Shown: in pieces, positions 60,858 through 64,000 of the stretch
Layout: every line of letters begins with the position of its first letter
How positions within the stretch are numbered: the stretch's first letter is position 1
Source of the DNA: an uncultured Lachnospiraceae bacterium
Lineage (GTDB): Bacteria > Bacillota > Clostridia > Lachnospirales > Lachnospiraceae
Direction: 5' to 3'
Length of the DNA stretch: 64,000 nt
Assembly (NCBI GenBank): GCA_910585715.1
Contig: CAJUEX010000011.1
Coordinates: forward strand, 18,973 to 82,972
Made by a program: the position numbers and the translations under genes
Notes under the pieces: model-generated
Database searches by the model: none
The model's input: only the letters and a program-made list of their open reading frames with translations
What the model was told of the DNA's origin: nothing

Positions 60858-63128
60858 ATGGCTAATATTTCAATTAAAAAAGGGACTATTATTTACAAAG
60901 AGGGGGCAGCAGTCACTACTGTAAGCCGAATTGTCAGCGGAGCGGTGAAAATGATATGTGCATGCGGAGAAATCGCTTTGGAAAAGGACGATGTGCTGGG
61001 TGCCGTGGACTTACAGAAAATGACCCATAGCTGCACTTATGTTGCAACGGAAGACACGGTTCTCTCCACCCACATCTTTAAATCTCAAATGGAGCTTCCT
61101 GCTTTTTTAGCAGAAAATGAAGCGCTGACTACCGCACTTTTAAGAAGCTCTGTAAAGCAAATCTGTTCTGCTTTGGATGAAGAAGTCTTTTTCCAATATG
61201 AATGCAATAATATGTATTCCTATTTATCTGAAAGCTATGAAGAATATAAGAAGCTTTGTAATAAATATGCCGTGCCTGTAAAAGCTCTTCCCGGACTTTT
61301 AGAGGTGGAAGCTTTCCATGCGGAGGATGATATCCCTGACTGGCTTGGGGTTTATTATGAAGAATCCACAGATATGCTTTCCGGTCCTGCCGCCAATGCC
61401 TTTTTTCAATATCCTAATTTGAATACCGGATATCTCCTACGTTTTTGTGAAGATTTCCACAAGGTCTTGAAGGCCTGCAGTGAAATGGTAGAATACCGTT
61501 CAGAACTGGCATTTCTTTTAATGAATAAAAACGGAATGGATTTATTTGACTTGTATACAAATCTTTTATTCCGGATTATGCGTGACGGCATCGATACGAT
61601 TTCCTTATCCGCTGCCATTTCCACAATCCTGATTCATATTGAAAGCATTCCTTCCTTTAATAAGGAGCTTTACCAGAAACGGGTACAGGAATATAAGGAG
61701 ACCCTTGCCGGCATTGAAGACGAACTGGCATCGGGCGTTACATCCTCTGCCTCCTTAAATGGTTCTTCCCTTGAAAATTCTCTGGATACGATTCTGACAT
61801 ATGCCAAATGCAGCGAAGAAACAAGCCTTTCCTTTAAACGGGCTATTTCCGCTTACAAAAAGCATGTGGATAAAAGCGCAAGTACCGATGAGCTGCGGAC
61901 ACTACGCAGGGAAATCACTTCTCTGTTTTATGAAATATACACTATGGCATTTCAGGCAAGCACCAACGATAAGAACATCCCTACCATATTGAAAATGTTC
62001 CTGAAGTTCGGATATGTGGACGAAGAACTGGCTGGTGCTGAAAATGCCGCTTACCTATATTCCATCGCAGATTCTTATACAGGAAACAAGAAATACCATG
62101 TATATACTATATTTGACTGGCTCAATGAAATTAAACAGGGCAATAAAGAGCCCCGCCGAAATGAATTCGATGTGGATTATGCCGGCTATGTCCATGAAAT
62201 GAAAACTTCAGGCAGAATTGATGCTAACAAGGAAAAAGAAATGTTAGCTGATACAAACGAAAAGGTTTTGTTTGAAATAAAAAATATGTTTACACTTGCC
62301 AATAAGATGACCTCCGGAAGAATTGCTACCTTTACACCGGTCTTTTCCGAGCATACTGTGCTTTCTTCCTTAGAATCCATTTTGGCAACTCCGGAAAAAA
62401 TAGCAGCTTCCCTTATACAAATACAGAAATTCGATTATTCTGCCTTTTATCGGGATGCTCTGTTTTATGATGCTTCCCTTCCTATTCCTAAGGAAAATAT
62501 CAAAAGAAAAATCCTTCCGGACGTTATTTTAATGCCAAACATCGGAAACCGCGGCGTTATGTGGCAGGAATTGGAAGGCAAGTCCAGAAGTACTCCTGCC
62601 TGCTATATCCTTCCTACTTTTTGTCAGGAAGAACTGCTGCTGCTTCTTTTACGCATTACCGGAGAATACCGGTGGGAAATCTGCCGCCGCACCCAGGGCG
62701 CAAGATGGAACGATTTGTCAGACCCTTCCCTTACCAGCGAGTATTTCGATTATGTACAGTTTTACCGTAAAAACAGCGAATTGTCTCCGGATGCCAAGGA
62801 AAAGGTTAAAACTGCCCTTACAAAAGCCCGCAACAGCTTTAAGGAAATGTTTATAAATGACTATCTTATCTGGGTGATTTACGAAGGAAAAGGCTCTCCC
62901 CGTATGAATAAGGTGGCAAGGAGAATTTTATTTACTTACTGTCCTTTCCCACAGGCTGTCAGGGAGCAGTTGAAGAGCAATCCTCTATATGGGGAAATTA
63001 TGGAAAAATGGCAGGTTAAAAGAGCGCAGGAAAACCATCGGCTTTCCAATATTTTAAAGAGACTGGAAAATTCCGGTATTGAAATACCAAAGGAATTGCA
63101 GGCTCAGCAGGCTTTTCTGAATATGTGA
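60858..63128 (+). CDS. Large protein with N-terminal cyclic-nucleotide-binding-like beta-roll, unknown role
   Basis: About 756 residues. Residues 1-110 look like a cNMP-binding beta-roll (IKKGTIIYKEGAAVTTVSRIVSGAVKM, DDVLGAVDL). There is no HTH, so it is not a CRP-type regulator. The middle (about 110-500) is helical. The C-terminal about 250 residues hold a distinct conserved-looking block (LPDVILMPNIGNRGVMWQE, SRSTPACYILPTFC, EYRWEICRRTQGARWNDL). ATG at 60858 is chosen over 60852 for spacing from GAGGA. No membrane segment. The family is common in Lachnospiraceae to my knowledge but has no known function. Confidence 0.8.
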   Translation: MANISIKKGTIIYKEGAAVTTVSRIVSGAVKMICACGEIALEKDDVLGAVDLQKMTHSCTYVATEDTVLSTHIFKSQMELPAFLAENEALTTALLRSSVKQICSALDEEVFFQYECNNMYSYLSESYEEYKKLCNKYAVPVKALPGLLEVEAFHAEDDIPDWLGVYYEESTDMLSGPAANAFFQYPNLNTGYLLRFCEDFHKVLKACSEMVEYRSELAFLLMNKNGMDLFDLYTNLLFRIMRDGIDTISLSAAISTILIHIESIPSFNKELYQKRVQEYKETLAGIEDELASGVTSSASLNGSSLENSLDTILTYAKCSEETSLSFKRAISAYKKHVDKSASTDELRTLRREITSLFYEIYTMAFQASTNDKNIPTILKMFLKFGYVDEELAGAENAAYLYSIADSYTGNKKYHVYTIFDWLNEIKQGNKEPRRNEFDVDYAGYVHEMKTSGRIDANKEKEMLADTNEKVLFEIKNMFTLANKMTSGRIATFTPVFSEHTVLSSLESILATPEKIAASLIQIQKFDYSAFYRDALFYDASLPIPKENIKRKILPDVILMPNIGNRGVMWQELEGKSRSTPACYILPTFCQEELLLLLLRITGEYRWEICRRTQGARWNDLSDPSLTSEYFDYVQFYRKNSELSPDAKEKVKTALTKARNSFKEMFINDYLIWVIYEGKGSPRMNKVARRILFTYCPFPQAVREQLKSNPLYGEIMEKWQVKRAQENHRLSNILKRLENSGIEIPKELQAQQAFLNM

Positions 63129-63149
63129 TGGTTATTTGGAAAGGTGTTG

Positions 63150-63215
63150 GAGGCGGGATGTAGGAGCAGGCATATCCGTACCTGAGGGCAGGGCGGATAT
63201 GCCTGTTGCTACTTG
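63150..63215 (+). repeat. Degenerate PAL-A-like element lacking its core
   Basis: CAGGCATATCCG (63167-63178) and CGGATATGCCTG (63194-63205) form a 12-bp stem. The flanking GGAGGC...GAGCAGGCAT resembles the arm of PAL-A6, but the conserved core has been replaced by 15 bases. Confidence 0.45.
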
Positions 63216-63350
63216 TCAAGGACGTATTCTTCATTTTTCATCACTTTTTCTTAGTCTGTCCTGTTTCACATGCTCTAAGTCATGGAGGATGACACGCTTT
63301 AGCTTATCCTCTACGCTCTGGGTACTGATATCAGAAAAATGCGCTTTGAC

Positions 63351-63789
63351 TTAATAGATCGTTTTATCAATCTTCTTTTGCAAACAGGGCGTTAATCGCC
63401 CTGTGGTGTTGGTCTGTTTCTTGCCGATACTGTTACACTCGGCTTGCAAGGACTGTATCTCTGCTTTCCGCTGAACGTAATCCCTCACAACTTCCTCCGC
63501 AAGTTCATAACTCCATTCGTTGGGGAGTGACGCTTTTAACATTCTCGCAAGCTGTGATTTTGCTGTGGACTAAATCCTCATGGTATTTGGGACGGTAGAT
63601 CTGCACTTCAAACTCGCTGACAAGGACGCTCCTGCTGATACAGTAGTAGGGCGCACGATGTCCGGCGGACATCGGCTCTGCGCCGACCGGAGCGGAGACA
63701 GTGTAACTTTCCCTGTTGGCTGTCGTAAGCTACAGTGCCTGCAATGCTTTTTCTAAGTTTCTGCTTGTGTCATTTTTGCTTTCAATCAT
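63351..63789 (-). pseudogene. Decayed gene, probably from a mobile element
   Basis: An ATG at 63787-63789 with GAGGT upstream opens MIESKNDTSRNLEKALQAL, then a TAG interrupts the frame; it continues with APYYCISRSVLVSEFEVQIY to about 63520. A second frame gives MLKASLPNEWSYELAEEVVR and a helical tail ending at 63351. A stop plus a frameshift mark a broken gene. The G+C-richer, different base use suggests acquired DNA. The original product was not recognised. Confidence 0.5.
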
Positions 63790-63938
63790 TTTGATACCTC
63801 ACTCTTTCTTTGTTGTTTTGGTAGTTGCTGAAATAAAAAAGGCAGCTGATTGTCTGTTAAGATAATCGCTACCTAAAGGTAAACAATATTCAGTTTCATA
63901 TCGTTTTTCTGGCTTGATTTTTCCCGACAAACGGGAAA

Positions 63939-64000
63939 TTATCGTTCCATAGTGAACTTAGTAACTTCAACATTACCGTCCATCTCTTTGCCGGCAATGC
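63939..64000 (-). CDS. C-terminal end of a gene running off the window
   Basis: The frame IAGKEMDGNVEVTKFTMER followed by TAA reads cleanly from the window edge. About 20 codons are visible, too few to identify. It may belong to the same acquired segment as the pseudogene at 63351-63789. Confidence 0.35.
   Translation of the reverse strand, partial: IAGKEMDGNVEVTKFTMER

Noticed and set aside
1..64000. CRISPR arrays, prophage, rRNA or replication origin
   Set aside because: No regularly spaced short direct repeats, phage structural genes, rRNA sequence or DnaA-box cluster were seen in reading the window.

Overview
The window looks like chromosome from a low-to-mid G+C, strictly anaerobic Firmicute, most likely a Lachnospiraceae member (Blautia / Ruminococcus gnavus-like). 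The reasons are anaerobic ribonucleotide reductase as the only RNR seen, a ClpC/RadA block, a clostridial-type biosynthetic SpeA, NrdR and CIRCE-type operators, Shine-Dalgarno starts with frequent GTG/TTG, and several families of small palindromic intergenic repeats. The species call is inference. Nearly all genes from 1 to 48.6 kb and from 49.8 to 54.5 kb are on the minus strand; a plus-strand stress-type operon lies at 48.8-49.8 kb and plus-strand genes dominate from 55 kb.

Layout. 1-2.0 kb: truncated efflux adaptor and an XRE-Fic protein. 2.4 kb: tRNA-Trp with its terminator. 2.7-10.6 kb: SGNH hydrolase, small conserved protein-radA, gntR(YtrA type)-clpC, and a surface protein with a cadherin-like domain. 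10.8-14.3 kb: purM-purN-purD plus a zinc-ribbon protein. 14.7-19.6 kb: M29-type aminopeptidase, two small membrane proteins, pyrF-pyrE, a degenerate Nudix protein. 19.6-22 kb: nrdD fused to a redoxin, with two NrdR boxes. 22.1-27.8 kb: TPR lipoprotein, broken transglutaminase, hybrid histidine kinase, siroheme sulfite/nitrite reductase. 28.2-30.8 kb: a TetM/EF-G-like GTPase fused to a YacP/Rae1-like NYN nuclease. 31.6-36.8 kb: two-component system with a MacB/FtsX-type ABC transporter. 36.9-38.5 kb: P-loop kinase and an Rpn/PD-(D/E)XK protein. 39.4-45.9 kb: a complete polyamine region with both the aminopropyl-transfer and the carboxyspermidine routes to spermidine. 46.4-48.6 kb: RloA/RloB (AbiL-like) candidate defence pair. 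48.8-49.8 kb: CIRCE-controlled small proteins. 49.8-54.5 kb: MATE efflux, YyaL-type protein, beta-carbonic anhydrase. 55.1-59.6 kb: MoxR-DUF58-transglutaminase module. 59.6-63.1 kb: TetR, a hypothetical, and a large cNMP-binding-domain protein of unknown role. The right end holds decayed fragments, probably from a mobile element.

The most unusual feature is a family of about 180-225 bp palindromic elements (called PAL-A here; seven clear copies and one degenerate one). Each has an almost perfect long inverted repeat whose arms differ between copies while staying self-complementary, around a conserved structured core of about 100 nt that shows compensatory changes. Most copies, and single copies of two other palindromic families, lie within about 20 bases of, or supply, the stop codon of the neighbouring gene. 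A fourth family (PAL-B, two 165-bp copies with CTAG ends) looks like a MITE. Family and function names rest on motif recognition by eye; no database search was run.
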